A DNA stretch of 37,473 nt, taken from Candidatus Polarisedimenticolaceae bacterium. GTDB lineage: Bacteria; Acidobacteriota; Polarisedimenticolia; Polarisedimenticolales; DASRJG01. The stretch spans positions 1-37,473 of the forward strand of contig DASVAW010000114.1 of the NCBI GenBank assembly GCA_036376135.1, written 5' to 3'. The notes under the pieces were generated by a model, which was not told the origin of the DNA, made no database searches, and worked only from the letters and a program-made list of their open reading frames with translations. Below, in pieces: positions 24,062 to 34,027 of the stretch. How positions within the stretch are numbered: position 1 is the first letter of the stretch; the number at the start of each line of letters is the position of its first letter. The position numbers and the translations under genes were made by a program.

Positions 24062-26847
24062 TCGGAGAACGCCTTCGACGCGAGCCGCTCGGCCTCGACG
24101 GCGAGCCGCTCGGCCTCGTCGCGATTCCCCTGCGCGAGTCGCACGGCCGAGAGGCACACGAGCGTGTGGGAGAAGGCGGGGTGCCCCTCGCCCAGGGACT
24201 TGCGACGCAGCGCCATCGAGCGATCGAGTAGCTCCTCGGCCTCCTCCGTCCGGCCCTGGGCGAGCACGGTTTCGGCGAGGTAGTCGAGGAAGTCCGCGAT
24301 CTCGGGGTTCCCGGGGCTGAGCGCCTCCGTCTCGGCCATCGCCGCACGCAGCCCCGCCTCCGCCTCGGCGAACCGGCCGCGCGCCTGGGCCGCGAGCGCG
24401 ATGCCGTACCGGGCGCGGATGCCGTCCACGAGCCCCGCGCCGCCGACCGCTTCCATCGCGGCCAACGCGCGCCGGAAATAACCTTCGGACCGGTCGGTCC
24501 GGCCGAGTTGCCGCTCGAGCTCGCCGAGGCAGTTGAGGCACCACGCGACGCGCTCGCCTTTCGGCCCGGAGGCGGCCTCGAAGATCGCGAGCGACCGGTC
24601 GAGCTCCTTCCGCGCCTTCGTCGCCTCGCCGGTGGCGAGGTGCAGCGCGGCGAGGTTGGTGTACCCCTCCGCGGTCTCCGGGTGGTCCGGGCCGAAGAGG
24701 CGCTCCTTCATCTCCGCGGCACGCCGGTAGGCCGCCTCGCACTCGGCATAACGCCCCTGCCGGCCGTACACTCCTCCGAGGTTCGTGAGGGCCGTGGCGA
24801 GCAGGTTGTGGGGGTCGCCGAAGACCTTCTCCTGGATCTCGACCGCGCGCCGCGCGAAGGCGGCGGACTCGTCGTCCCGCCCGAGGCGGCCCAGACACGC
24901 GGCGAGGGTCGTCGTCGTCTTGGCGACCTCGTAGTGATCGCGACCGAGGGTCCGCTCCCGGATCTCGAGCGCCTTCCGGAGCGCGGGTTCCGCCTCCGCG
25001 TACCGCCCCTGCCGGAGCAGGCAGGTGGCGATCCCGTTCCAGGCCGACGCCACGGACGGGTGGTCCGCGCCGCGTTGCCGCACGAAGGCGTCGAGCGCCG
25101 CCCGGTAGAGCGCCTCCGCCTCCGCATAACGCTCGGCGCGACGGACGACGTCCGCGAGGTCGTGGCGGACGTCGAAGACCTCGACGTGATCCGGCCCGAG
25201 CGCCGCACCCAGGATCCGCTCCGCCTCCCGGAAGCTCGCCTCGGCGGCGACGTCGTCGCGCATCACGGCCTGGGCGCGCGCGAGGGCGTGGAGGGCCCGG
25301 GCCGTGTCGGGGTCGGAAGGACCGAGAAGCCGGCGCCGCGTCTCGACCGCGTCCTCGAGGAGCTCGCGCGCCTCCCGACCCGAGCCCCGCTTCGTGTAGA
25401 TGTCGCCGATGACGATCTCGAGGCGGGCCCGGACCAGCGGCTCGCCGGCCAGCTCCTCCCGGATCTTGCGGCGTCCCCGCTCGAGGAATTCGCGGGCCAC
25501 CGCGTCGTTCCCGCGCTCGGTGGCGGGATCCGCGGCCTCGAACAACCCGGCCAGGTACGCGGCGACCCGCTCGGCGGTCCGCGCCTGCTCGATCGCGGCG
25601 CGCTCCGCGTGCCGGGCGCGCACCGCCTGCCACGTCGCCGCCGCCGCCCCGGCGAACAGCGCGAGCGCCACCGCGACCGCGGCGGCGACCGCGATGCGAT
25701 GGCGCTGGATCAGCTTCGACAGGCGGTAGGTCGCGCTCGGCGGGCCCGCGACGACCGGCTCGTGCCGCAGGTGCCGCCGCAGGTCGTCGGCGAGGTCGTG
25801 GGGAGAGGAGTACCGCCGCCCGCGGTCCTTCTCGAGGGCCTTCGTGACGATCCAGTCGAGATCGCCACGCAGGCGCCTCGCGACGGCGGGGTCGGCGGCG
25901 CGGCGGCTCGGCCTGGGAGGATCGACCTCACGGATCCGGCGGAGCATCTCCGGGACCGAGGGGCGGCCGGAGGCCGTGTCCTCGAAGGGCCGGGTCTGCG
26001 TCAGCAGCTCGAACAACATCGCCCCGAGCGCGTAGACGTCGGCGCGCGTGTCGACGTCGTCTCCCGCGGCCTGTTCCGGGCTCATGTAGTCCGGCGTGCC
26101 GACGATCTGGCCGTGCTCGGTGAGCAGGGTGCGTTCGGACCCGGACGGGTCGACCGCGCGCGCGATGCCGAAGTCGATGATCTTCGGAACGACGCGGCCG
26201 GGAGTCTCGGACACCAGGACGTTCGACGGCTTCAGGTCCCGGTGGATGACCCCCTTGTGGTGGGCGTGCTCGACCCCGTCGCAGACGTCGAGGAACATCC
26301 GCAGGCGCTCGTCGATCCCGAGACCGAGCCGCCGCGCGTGCAACGTGATCGGTTCGCCGTCGACGAACTCCATGACGAAGAACGGGCGCCCGTCGCCGGA
26401 GGTCCCCGCGTCGTAGACCTGCGCGATGTTCGGGTGGCTCATCCGGGCGAGCGCCTGACGCTCCGACTCGAAGCGGGAGATCACCGCGGCGGACTCCAGC
26501 CCGCGGCGGACGAGCTTCACGGCGACGCGCCGGCGTACCGGGTGCGTCTGCTCGGCCTCCCAGACCTCGCCCATTCCCCCTTCCCCGATGCGCCGGATCC
26601 AGCGGTACCCTTCGAGGGCGACCGGGGGCGCGACCTCCCCGAGCGCGCCGAGGACCTCCTCGCGCAGCGCCCCCGCCTCCGGCAGGAACGCGTCGGCCGA
26701 GTCGGCGTGGCTGAGCAGGCGCGCCACGCGGGCCCGCACTTCCGGGTCCGGACAGTGGGTCTCGAGCCACGCGGGGCGCGCGGCCGGCTCGACGTCGAGC
26801 GCCGCCTGGAAGAGGGCGTCCGCCTTCGCCCAGCCGTCGTCGCTCAT
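23911..26847 (-). CDS. Ser/Thr protein kinase with TPR array
   Basis: This is a 978-residue membrane kinase. The N-terminal 80 residues are a helical prefix. The kinase domain (about 82-345) has the glycine loop GEGGMGEVW (88-96), K111 in AVKL, HRDLKPSN with HRD at 202-204 and DFG at 225-227, so it looks active. One membrane helix lies at about 385-405. The outer part has many tetratricopeptide repeats of the kinesin-light-chain type (repeat cores such as GRYAEAEALYRRAL and DHPSVA). The sigma factor gene overlaps its start (ATGA), typical of ECF/kinase modules in Acidobacteria and Planctomycetes. Its stop lies antisense inside the DUF4395 gene. Phosphorylation of the sigma factor is a known theme for such pairs, but is inferred here. 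Confidence 0.9.
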   Translation of the reverse strand: MSDDGWAKADALFQAALDVEPAARPAWLETHCPDPEVRARVARLLSHADSADAFLPEAGALREEVLGALGEVAPPVALEGYRWIRRIGEGGMGEVWEAEQTHPVRRRVAVKLVRRGLESAAVISRFESERQALARMSHPNIAQVYDAGTSGDGRPFFVMEFVDGEPITLHARRLGLGIDERLRMFLDVCDGVEHAHHKGVIHRDLKPSNVLVSETPGRVVPKIIDFGIARAVDPSGSERTLLTEHGQIVGTPDYMSPEQAAGDDVDTRADVYALGAMLFELLTQTRPFEDTASGRPSVPEMLRRIREVDPPRPSRRAADPAVARRLRGDLDWIVTKALEKDRGRRYSSPHDLADDLRRHLRHEPVVAGPPSATYRLSKLIQRHRIAVAAAVAVALALFAGAAAATWQAVRARHAERAAIEQARTAERVAAYLAGLFEAADPATERGNDAVAREFLERGRRKIREELAGEPLVRARLEIVIGDIYTKRGSGREARELLEDAVETRRRLLGPSDPDTARALHALARAQAVMRDDVAAEASFREAERILGAALGPDHVEVFDVRHDLADVVRRAERYAEAEALYRAALDAFVRQRGADHPSVASAWNGIATCLLRQGRYAEAEPALRKALEIRERTLGRDHYEVAKTTTTLAACLGRLGRDDESAAFARRAVEIQEKVFGDPHNLLATALTNLGGVYGRQGRYAECEAAYRRAAEMKERLFGPDHPETAEGYTNLAALHLATGEATKARKELDRSLAIFEAASGPKGERVAWCLNCLGELERQLGRTDRSEGYFRRALAAMEAVGGAGLVDGIRARYGIALAAQARGRFAEAEAGLRAAMAETEALSPGNPEIADFLDYLAETVLAQGRTEEAEELLDRSMALRRKSLGEGHPAFSHTLVCLSAVRLAQGNRDEAERLAVEAERLASKAFSDQHPDVVRSRKALERARQGAPNNLPKSHDEMQKSVSVGTSAAPTSEKPRP

Positions 26848-27401
26848 GCCGACAGCTCCTCGCGCAGCCAAGCCCGCGCGCGCAGCCAGTCCCGCTGGGC
26901 CGTACGCAAGGACACGCCCATCGCCAGCGCCGTCTCCTCCTCGCTCAGGCCGGCGAAGTAGCGGCACTCGACGACCCGCCCCAGCCGCTCGTCGTGCGCC
27001 CGCAGGCGGTCGAGGGCGCGGTCGATGTCGAGCAGCGCCTCGACCTCGAGCTCGCCGGCCGCGACGTTCTCGTCGAAGGTGACCCGTTCCCCGCCGCGGC
27101 GCTTCGCCGCCGCGCGCGATCGGGCCAGGTCGACGAGGACCTGCCGCATCGCGTGGGCGCTGACGGCGAGGAAATGGCCGCGGTCGTGGACATCGAGCCC
27201 CTGCTGGCCCGCCATCTTGATCCAGGCCTCGTGCACGAGCCCGGTGGTGTCGAGGGTTCGCCCCCCGCCCCGCCGGCGCAGGTGCGCGTGGGCCATCCCC
27301 CGCAGCTCGCCGTAGACGAGCGGCACGAGGCGGTCGAACGCCTCCCGATTCCCCGCCCGGATCTCCCGGAGCAGGAGCGTCACCTCACCCGGATCCTGCA
27401 C
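26844..27401 (-). CDS. ECF sigma factor (kinase-linked type)
   Basis: This 185-residue protein has the sigma-70 regions 2 and 4 of a small ECF factor. Region 2 is AFDRLVPLVYGELRGMAH plus TTGLVHEAWIKM and HFLAVSAHAMRQVLVDLAR. Region 4 is VVECRYFAGLSEEETALAMG then VSLRTAQRDWLRARAWL, the DNA-contacting helix. This matches the ECF group found beside Ser/Thr kinases (the TIGR02999/ECF43 type). I chose the GTG at 27401, with AGGGTGA as its ribosome site. Its TGA overlaps the kinase ATG. No anti-sigma gene is nearby, which fits control by the kinase. Confidence 0.9.
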   Translation of the reverse strand: MQDPGEVTLLLREIRAGNREAFDRLVPLVYGELRGMAHAHLRRRGGGRTLDTTGLVHEAWIKMAGQQGLDVHDRGHFLAVSAHAMRQVLVDLARSRAAAKRRGGERVTFDENVAAGELEVEALLDIDRALDRLRAHDERLGRVVECRYFAGLSEEETALAMGVSLRTAQRDWLRARAWLREELSA

Positions 27402-27441
27402 GGCGTCACCCTACCGCGAGAAACACGGGGAGAGGCTACTC

Positions 27442-30400
27442 TCACGCCGCCGTCGCGGGAAGCTCCTCGACCGCCTCGTCGGTTTCGGCGACCGCCGCTT
27501 CGTGTCTCCGGGCGACGAGCACGTAGATCGACGGCACCACGAACAGGGTGAACGCGGTGCCGATGATCATCCCGCTGACGAGCATGATGCCGATGCTGTT
27601 CCGGGCGCCCGCGCCCGGCCCCGTGGCGAGGATCAGGGGGAAGTGCCCCGCGACCGTCGCCGCCGTGGTCATGAGGATCGGCCGCAGGCGGGTTCCCGCC
27701 GCCTCGACGACCGCGCGCACCTTGTCGCGCCCCTGCTCCTGCAGGTGATTGGCGAACTCGACGATCAGGATCGCGTTCTTGGCGATCAGCCCGACGAGGG
27801 TGATGAGCCCCACCTGGCTGTAGATGTTGAGGGTCGTGAGCCCCAGGAACGAGAACATCAGCGCCCCCGATACCGCGAGCGGCACCGAGCCGGCGAGGAT
27901 GATGAAGGGGTCGCGGAAGCTCTCGAACTGCGCGGCGAGCACGAGGTAGATCAGGACCGCCGAGAGGAGGAACACGCCGAGGAACTTGCTCCCCTCCGTG
28001 CGCAGCTGCCGCGACTGTCCCGCGTAGTCGACCGTGAACCCGGCGGGGAGGATCTTCGCCGCCTCGTTCTCGAGGACCTTGAGCGCCTGGTCGAGCGGCA
28101 CGTTGGGCGGGATCGCCCCCTGGATGCGCACGGCGTTGAGCTGCTGGAAGCGCTTGAGCTCCCGAGGCTCGGTCGTCGTCTTGAGGGTCGCGAAGGTGGA
28201 CAGCGGCACGAGCTTGCCGCCGGGCCCGGTGACGTGGATCTGGGTGAGCTGCTCGGGGGTGAGCCGATCCGCCCGCTGGACCTGCGGGATGACCTTGTAG
28301 CTGCGTCCCTGGATGCTGAAGCGGTTCACGTAGTTCCCGCTGAGCATGGTCGAGAGGTCCTGGCCGGCCTGGCTGAGATCGACGCCGAGCGAGCGGACCT
28401 TGTCGCGGTCGAAGACGACCTCGGCCTGGGGCTGGTCGAACTTCAGATCGGCGTCGGCGAAGAAGAACATCCCGCTCTCGAACGCCTTGCCGACGAGCGC
28501 CCCCGCGAACTCCGCGAGGCGCTCGGGCTCCGCGGTCGAGGCGATCACGAAATCGACGGGGAAATCCCCGCCGCCGGGGAGCGCGGGCGGGGTCAGGGGG
28601 ATGACGCGGACGCCGGGGATCTTGGAGATCTCCGCCGCGGCCTCGACCTGGAGCTGCGCGGCGGTCTTCTCGCGCTCGCTCCAGGGCTTGAGGGTCATGC
28701 CCCCGAAGCCGCCCACGGGCGAGACGATCTGGAAGGTGTTCCCGGTCTCGGGGTAGGAGCGGAACACCTCGTCGACCTTCGCGGTGTAGAGCGTCGTCTG
28801 GTCGAGCGTCGCGTTCGGCGAAGCCTGCACGATGCCGAAGACGACCCCCTGGTCCTCGCTGGGCGCGAGCTCGTTCATGGAGAACAGGTAGAAGGGGACG
28901 GCGAGCGCCGTGAACAGGACCCAGAAGGTGAGCACCACCGGCCGGTACGCGAGCGTCCCCTCGAGCAGCGCCGCGTACTTCGAGCGCACGACGTCGAAGT
29001 GACGGTTGATCATCCCCGCGAACCCGCGGTGCGAGTCGCCGGCGCGCAGGAGCTTCGAGCCCATCATCGGGGAGAGGGTCAGGGCGACGATGCCCGAAAC
29101 GACGACGGCGCCCGCGAGCGTGAGCGCGAACTCGCGGAAGAGGGTGCCGGTGAGCCCGCCCTGGAGCGCGACCGGGGTGTACACGGCCGCGAGGGTGATC
29201 GTCATGGCGATGATCGGTCCGACGAGCTCGCGCGCTCCCAGGAGCGCCGCGCGGAAGGCCGTCTCGCCGCGCTGCAGGTGCCGTTCGATGTTCTCCACCA
29301 TCACGATCGCGTCGTCGACCACGAGGCCGACCGAGAGCACGACCGCGAGGAGCGTGAGCAGGTTGATCGTGAACCCCGCGACCGCCATGAGGAACACGGC
29401 GCCGACGAGCGAGATCGGGATCGCGACGACGGGGATGATCACCGAGCGCAGCGAGCCGAGGAAGAGGAAGATCACCACGACGACGATGAGGAGCGTCTCG
29501 AGCAGGGTGCTCAGGACCTCCTGGATGGCGTCGCGGATGTAGGCGGTGGAGTCGTACGGGATCCCGACCTCCATCCCGGCCGGGAGCTGGGCGCGGATGT
29601 CCGGGATCGCCTCGCGCACCTTGCCGATGACGTCGAGGGAGTTCGCGGTCGGCAGGACCCAGATCCCCATGAACGTGGCGGTCTGGCCGTTGAAGCGCAC
29701 GTCCTCGTCGTAGTTCTCCGCGCCGAGCACGACGTCCGCGATGTCGCCGAGCCGGACGACCCCGCCGGCGTCCTCCTTCACCACGAGGCGGCGGAACTCC
29801 TCCGCCGACTGCAGGTCGGTGTTCGCGACGAGGTTCACCGACACCATCGAGCCCTTGGTCTTGCCGAGGGCCGAGAGGTAGTTGTTCCGCGCGAGGGCGT
29901 CGCGGACCTGGGACGGGGCGATGCCGCGCGCCGCCATCTTGTCCGGGTCGAGCCACACGCGCATGGCGAACGTCCGGTCCCCGAGGATGTCGGCGCGCTG
30001 GACGCCGTTGATCGCGGAGAGCCGGGGCTGCACCACGCGGGTCAGGTAGTCGGTGATCTGGTTCTGGTCGAGGTCGGAGGACGCGAAGCCGATGTACATC
30101 GCCGCGAACTGGTTGTCCGCGGTCTCGAGCTCGATGATCGGCGCCTCGGCCTCGGGGGGGAGGTCGTTCCTCACCTGGGCGACCTTGGCCTGAATCTGCG
30201 TGAGCGCCGAGTCCGTGTCGTAGTTGAGCTTCAGGTGGACGGTGATCGTGCTCACGCCCTGGGCGCTCGACGACTCCATGTAGTCGATGCCGTCGGCCGA
30301 TGCGATCACCCGCTCGAGCGGCGTCGAGATGAACCCGCGCACGAGGTCGGCGTTCGCGCCGACGTACGCGGTCGTCACGCGGACGACCGCGATGTCGCTG

Positions 30401-30516
30401 CGCGGATACTGGCGGACCGAAAGCGAGCGGATCGACTGCAACCCCGCGATCAGGATCACGAGGCTGACGACCGCGGCGAGGACGGGCCGCTTGACGAAGA
30501 GATCGGTGATCTTCAT
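27442..30516 (-). CDS. RND efflux permease (HAE1-type)
   Basis: This 1024-residue inner-membrane proton-driven pump is of full length for AcrB-type permeases. The start MKITDLFVKRPVLAAVVSLV leads into TM1. The proton-relay aspartates D401 and D402 lie in VGLVVDDAIVMVENIERH (TM4), and the TM10 lysine K913 in GLIAKNAILIVEFAN. The periplasmic docking and pore domains are intact. It overlaps the adaptor stop codon as TGATG. Together with the adaptor and TolC genes it forms a complete tripartite pump. Substrates are unknown: the family exports hydrophobic drugs, lipids or toxins, and the heavy-metal signature of HME pumps is not seen. Confidence 0.95.
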   Translation of the reverse strand: MKITDLFVKRPVLAAVVSLVILIAGLQSIRSLSVRQYPRSDIAVVRVTTAYVGANADLVRGFISTPLERVIASADGIDYMESSSAQGVSTITVHLKLNYDTDSALTQIQAKVAQVRNDLPPEAEAPIIELETADNQFAAMYIGFASSDLDQNQITDYLTRVVQPRLSAINGVQRADILGDRTFAMRVWLDPDKMAARGIAPSQVRDALARNNYLSALGKTKGSMVSVNLVANTDLQSAEEFRRLVVKEDAGGVVRLGDIADVVLGAENYDEDVRFNGQTATFMGIWVLPTANSLDVIGKVREAIPDIRAQLPAGMEVGIPYDSTAYIRDAIQEVLSTLLETLLIVVVVIFLFLGSLRSVIIPVVAIPISLVGAVFLMAVAGFTINLLTLLAVVLSVGLVVDDAIVMVENIERHLQRGETAFRAALLGARELVGPIIAMTITLAAVYTPVALQGGLTGTLFREFALTLAGAVVVSGIVALTLSPMMGSKLLRAGDSHRGFAGMINRHFDVVRSKYAALLEGTLAYRPVVLTFWVLFTALAVPFYLFSMNELAPSEDQGVVFGIVQASPNATLDQTTLYTAKVDEVFRSYPETGNTFQIVSPVGGFGGMTLKPWSEREKTAAQLQVEAAAEISKIPGVRVIPLTPPALPGGGDFPVDFVIASTAEPERLAEFAGALVGKAFESGMFFFADADLKFDQPQAEVVFDRDKVRSLGVDLSQAGQDLSTMLSGNYVNRFSIQGRSYKVIPQVQRADRLTPEQLTQIHVTGPGGKLVPLSTFATLKTTTEPRELKRFQQLNAVRIQGAIPPNVPLDQALKVLENEAAKILPAGFTVDYAGQSRQLRTEGSKFLGVFLLSAVLIYLVLAAQFESFRDPFIILAGSVPLAVSGALMFSFLGLTTLNIYSQVGLITLVGLIAKNAILIVEFANHLQEQGRDKVRAVVEAAGTRLRPILMTTAATVAGHFPLILATGPGAGARNSIGIMLVSGMIIGTAFTLFVVPSIYVLVARRHEAAVAETDEAVEELPATAA

Positions 30517-31643
30517 CAGCTCTCCTGGGGCTTGGGCGCCGGGTCGTTCGACGGCTGCACCTGGTTGTTGACCTGGACGGCGGCGCCGTTGCGGAGCTTG
30601 AACGCGCCGGAGGTCACGACCTGCTCCCCGGCCTTGAGCCCGGACAGCACCGAGACCTGGTCGCCGCGGGCCGGCCCGAGCTTCACGAACTGCTGGCGGA
30701 CGCCGAGATAGGTGCCGCCCGTGGGGGCCTTCATCTCCTCGACGATGAACACGGAGTCGCCGTAGGGGGCGTAGAGGATCGAGGAGGCCGGAATCACGAG
30801 CGCCGAGCCGACCTGGCCGACCTCGATCCGGGTCTCGACGAACATCCCCGGGTGGAGCTTCCGGTCCGGGTTCGGGATCGTCGCCTGGACGCGGACGTTG
30901 CGCGTCGCCTCGTCGACGACCGAGTCGACCGCGTTGACGCGGCCGCGGACCTCGATCGGCGGGACGCCGTCCGAGCGCACGGCGACCTCGATCCCGAGCT
31001 TCAGGTGCTCGATCTCCTGCTGCGGGAGCGAGAAGTTGACGTAGATCGGGTCGAGCGACTGCAGCGGCACCACGGGGTCGCCGCTGTTCAGGTACTGGCC
31101 GAGGTTGACCTGTCGGATGCCCAGGACCCCCGAGAACGGCGCGCGGATCGTCTTGCGATCGATCGTCGCGCGGATCTCGCCCAGCCGCGCGTCGGCGGAC
31201 TTGAAGCCGGCCTCGGCGGAGTCGAGCTCGGCGCGCGAGGTGACCCCCTTGTCGTGCAGGCCGCGCACCCGCTCGAGGCTCAGCCGCGCGAGCTCGCGCT
31301 CGGCCTCCGCCGCGCGAAGCTGCGCCTGCTCCTGCTTGGTGTCGAGCTCGACGAGGACGTCCCCCTTCGCCACCACCTTGCCGGAGTCGAACGCGATGCG
31401 GGAGACGATCCCGGGGAGATCGGAGCTCACGGTGACGCCCTGCACGGCGGCGAGGCTGCCGATCGCGCTGAGCGACTCGTTCCAGGGCTCCTCCTTCGCG
31501 AGCAGGGTCGTGACCGCTTCGGGAGGGGGCGCGAAGGAGGCGGCTCCGGCGATCGCGGCCCGGATCTGCTGGTACTTCACGAAACCGAGCGCGACGGTGA
31601 ACACCCCCATCGCGATCAGCAGGATCATCATGCGCTTGGCCAT
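30516..31643 (-). CDS. RND periplasmic adaptor (membrane fusion protein)
   Basis: This 375-residue adaptor has an N-terminal membrane anchor (MMILLIAMGVFTVALGFV). The lipoyl half-motifs are DLPGIVSRIAFDSGKVVAKGDVLVELD and IRAPFSGVLGIRQVNLGQYLNSG, either side of an alpha-hairpin with AELDSAEAGFKSADARL. The beta-barrel and membrane-proximal domains follow (LHPGMFVETRIEVG, VIPASSILY). I chose the ATG at 31643 because AAGGAG lies 8 nt upstream and the anchor begins there; the upstream reading from 31694 is less likely. It links the permease to TolC in the periplasm. It lies 13 bp after the TolC gene and overlaps the permease by one base. Confidence 0.93.
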   Translation of the reverse strand: MAKRMMILLIAMGVFTVALGFVKYQQIRAAIAGAASFAPPPEAVTTLLAKEEPWNESLSAIGSLAAVQGVTVSSDLPGIVSRIAFDSGKVVAKGDVLVELDTKQEQAQLRAAEAERELARLSLERVRGLHDKGVTSRAELDSAEAGFKSADARLGEIRATIDRKTIRAPFSGVLGIRQVNLGQYLNSGDPVVPLQSLDPIYVNFSLPQQEIEHLKLGIEVAVRSDGVPPIEVRGRVNAVDSVVDEATRNVRVQATIPNPDRKLHPGMFVETRIEVGQVGSALVIPASSILYAPYGDSVFIVEEMKAPTGGTYLGVRQQFVKLGPARGDQVSVLSGLKAGEQVVTSGAFKLRNGAAVQVNNQVQPSNDPAPKPQES

Positions 31644-31656
31644 GGCTCTCGCTCCT

Positions 31657-33177
31657 TCACTCGACCCCGAGTGCTTCTTGCCACTCGATACCACGCTGTT
31701 TCAGCAGAAAACCCGTCACGCGTGCCAACTCCGTGCCCGCGATCTGGTAGTCCGTTCGCGAGGAGATCTCCGCGAGTCTCGCGCGGGCCAGGTCGTTTTG
31801 ACGCGTCAGCACCAGGAAATTCGTGGAATACCCGACCGCGAAGCGGTCCCTTTCCGCGCCGAGCTGCACCTCGGCCGACTCCCGCTCGGCCCGTGCCGCC
31901 TCGTGGCGCTGGAGCGCGGTGCGGACGGCGGCGACCGCATCCAGGACCTCCCCCCGGACGGAGTTGCGGGCGCTCGCCAGCTCCGCCTCGGCCCGGCGCT
32001 CGGCGCTCCGGGCGGCCAGGCTCGCCGCCTTCGCGGACCGGTTCCCCAGCGACACGGTCAGCGACAGCCCCACACGGGCGTCGTCGAGATCGCCGTCGCC
32101 GAGGACGGAATACGAGCGCCCGAGCCCGCCCTGGACCCGCTCGTTCAGGGAGGGGTTGAGTGCGGTCCCCGCGAGGCCGTAGCGGTCGTAGGAGACGAAG
32201 GCGTCGAGCGCGGGCTTCACCGTGTTCGCCGCGAACGCGGTCTCGGCCTTGCGCCGCTCGGCCGCCGCGGCGGCCTCCTCGAGCTCGGGGCGCGACGCCA
32301 GAGCCTGCTCCATCGCCGCGGCGACGTCGAGCTCCATCGGCCGCACGTCGGCGTGATCCGCGGGAACCACCGACCGGGTCCACGCGTCGGCGTCCGCGTC
32401 GGAGAGGATCAGCACCTTGAGCGCGCTCTCGAGGCGCGAGACGTTCTCCCGCGCCGCCAGAAGCTCCCCCCGGCGACGCTCGATCTCCGCCTTGGGCTGC
32501 GCCGCTTCGGTGACCGGCGCGGCGCCGTTGTCGATCCGGATCTTCGTGTCGGCGAGCTGCTGCTCGGCGAGGGCGAGGGATTCCTCGCGGACCCCCACTT
32601 CCTCCCGGGCGGCGACGAGCGACCAGTAGGCGCGCTCGACGGCGGCGACCGTCTCGATCACCTCGCGTCGGAGCGAGGCCCCCGCCCGCCCGCGCTCGGT
32701 GCCGGCGACGGTCAGCGCGAGGCGCGACTCGTCCACCTCCCGGCCCCGGAGCAACGGCTGCCGGAACTCCACTCCGACCGCGGTGTCGTAGGCCGGGGTC
32801 AGGAGGGTGTAGATGTCGTTGCTCGTCGTCCGGACGAGCGACGTGCGCACGACGACCGAGCCGCCGGACTTCAGCCGTTGTGTCACCGAAGCGTCACCGG
32901 AGACCGACTCCTGGGTCGACGCGAGCTCCCCTTCCGGGGCGCCTGTGAAGGAAGAATTCAGGGGTTCGCTGGCCTGGCGCCACGACGCGTTGGCGCCGAG
33001 GGTCGGATCGTAGGCGCCCTGCGCCCCGAGCAAGTCCGCATCCGCGATGGCGAACGACTCCCGCTCGACGCGGAGATTCTCATTCTTATGAAGGGCGCTC
33101 GCGACGGCGTCGGAAAGCGTGAGCGACCATGCAGTAGCCGCCGAAGAGGCAGCCAGGATCACACTTGCGGCAATCAT
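31657..33177 (-). CDS. TolC-family outer-membrane channel
   Basis: This is a 506-residue outer-membrane efflux protein. It has a short signal peptide (MIAASVILAASSAATAWS), then the repeated TolC pattern of two long helical hairpins joined by barrel strands: LTLSDAVASALHKNENLRVERE and RDPTL-like AYDPTLGANASW in the first half, and ELDVAAAMEQALASRPELEE and RRKAETAFAANTVKPALDAFV in the second. It forms the exit duct of the tripartite pump encoded with the adaptor and permease. I chose the ATG at 33177 for its signal peptide. An in-frame GTG at 33252 lies only 3 bp after the upstream cytochrome stop but has no good ribosome site. Confidence 0.92.
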   Translation of the reverse strand: MIAASVILAASSAATAWSLTLSDAVASALHKNENLRVERESFAIADADLLGAQGAYDPTLGANASWRQASEPLNSSFTGAPEGELASTQESVSGDASVTQRLKSGGSVVVRTSLVRTTSNDIYTLLTPAYDTAVGVEFRQPLLRGREVDESRLALTVAGTERGRAGASLRREVIETVAAVERAYWSLVAAREEVGVREESLALAEQQLADTKIRIDNGAAPVTEAAQPKAEIERRRGELLAARENVSRLESALKVLILSDADADAWTRSVVPADHADVRPMELDVAAAMEQALASRPELEEAAAAAERRKAETAFAANTVKPALDAFVSYDRYGLAGTALNPSLNERVQGGLGRSYSVLGDGDLDDARVGLSLTVSLGNRSAKAASLAARSAERRAEAELASARNSVRGEVLDAVAAVRTALQRHEAARAERESAEVQLGAERDRFAVGYSTNFLVLTRQNDLARARLAEISSRTDYQIAGTELARVTGFLLKQRGIEWQEALGVE

Positions 33178-33255
33178 GTGGGGGCCTGTCTCCGTCGGTG
33201 CGCGGAGTTGCGCACCACCAGCAAGACGTTTGGTGCACGGAGGTTTCGACACCCC

Positions 33256-34023
33256 TCAGCGAACTTCGTTGCGGTGGCACCTCTCGCACTCCCCGAGGGG
33301 GAACGCGACGCGACGATGGCAGGCCCCGCAGGACTTCCCCGAGGAGATCTCGAGCATCGACATCCGCTCGGCTCCGGCGCGGTTGGGGAAGATGTCCGGG
33401 TGGCAGACCTCGCAGCCGTTCCAGACGGCGTGCTTCAGGTGGGAGAACCGCACGTCGGTCATCCAGGCGCGCGACGCGATCGTGACGTCCTTGTCCATCT
33501 TCAGCGGGGGGCGCGGGATGGAGATCCCGTCCATGAAGTCGAGGGGACGGATCGACCCCGCCGCCTCCGCGGCTTCCCAGTCCACCGCCGACGCGACGCC
33601 CCGGCGGGGGAGGTCCCGCGCGAACGACTCGTAGTCCTGCTTCCTCCGTTCGGCGTCGCCGCGGGTGTGGCAACGTTCGCAGGTCGATCCGGAACCCGCC
33701 GCCGGGCGCTCCCCGCAGGAGGCGAACGCCGTCGTCCCGTTGTGGCAGGCGCCGCAGTGGAACCCGCTCCGGTTCGTCTCCGCGGTGATCCCGGTTCCCT
33801 TCACCTCCATCGCGAAGCCCACGTCCACGTGGCACAGGCGGCAGGTGTAGCGCGCGCGATGGCGCCAGTGGTCGAACTGGGCCGGCTGCATCCCCGCCTT
33901 CGCCGCACGCTGCTTGAGGACGACGCGGCCGTGGTCGGCCGGGTCCTCGAAATTCCACCCGAGGACGTCGCCGCCGACGACGGCGACGAGACCCGCCAGG
34001 GCGATCGTCCGCACCCCTCGCAT
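33256..34023 (-). CDS. Hexahaem cytochrome c (two triheme units)
   Basis: This 255-residue exported protein has six CX2CH sites (CRLCH, CGACH, CERCH, CEVCH, CGACH, CERCH), arranged as two triheme units with the same order. Other histidines (FDHWRHRARY in the first unit, RFSHLKHAVWNG in the second) are candidate sixth ligands. The layout matches the c7-type triheme domain of deltaproteobacterial and acidobacterial electron-transfer proteins. Periplasmic electron transfer is the likely role. It is clearly a paralogue of the hexahaem protein encoded two genes upstream: WNGCEVCHPDIF here, WNGCELCHPDIF there. A TolC gene follows. Confidence 0.92.
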   Translation of the reverse strand: MRGVRTIALAGLVAVVGGDVLGWNFEDPADHGRVVLKQRAAKAGMQPAQFDHWRHRARYTCRLCHVDVGFAMEVKGTGITAETNRSGFHCGACHNGTTAFASCGERPAAGSGSTCERCHTRGDAERRKQDYESFARDLPRRGVASAVDWEAAEAAGSIRPLDFMDGISIPRPPLKMDKDVTIASRAWMTDVRFSHLKHAVWNGCEVCHPDIFPNRAGAERMSMLEISSGKSCGACHRRVAFPLGECERCHRNEVR

Positions 34024-34027
34024 CGGT

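Noticed and set aside
33178-33252. Longer TolC start at GTG 33252
   Set aside because: It lies 3 bp after the upstream stop without a usable ribosome site, and it would put 25 residues before a clear signal peptide.
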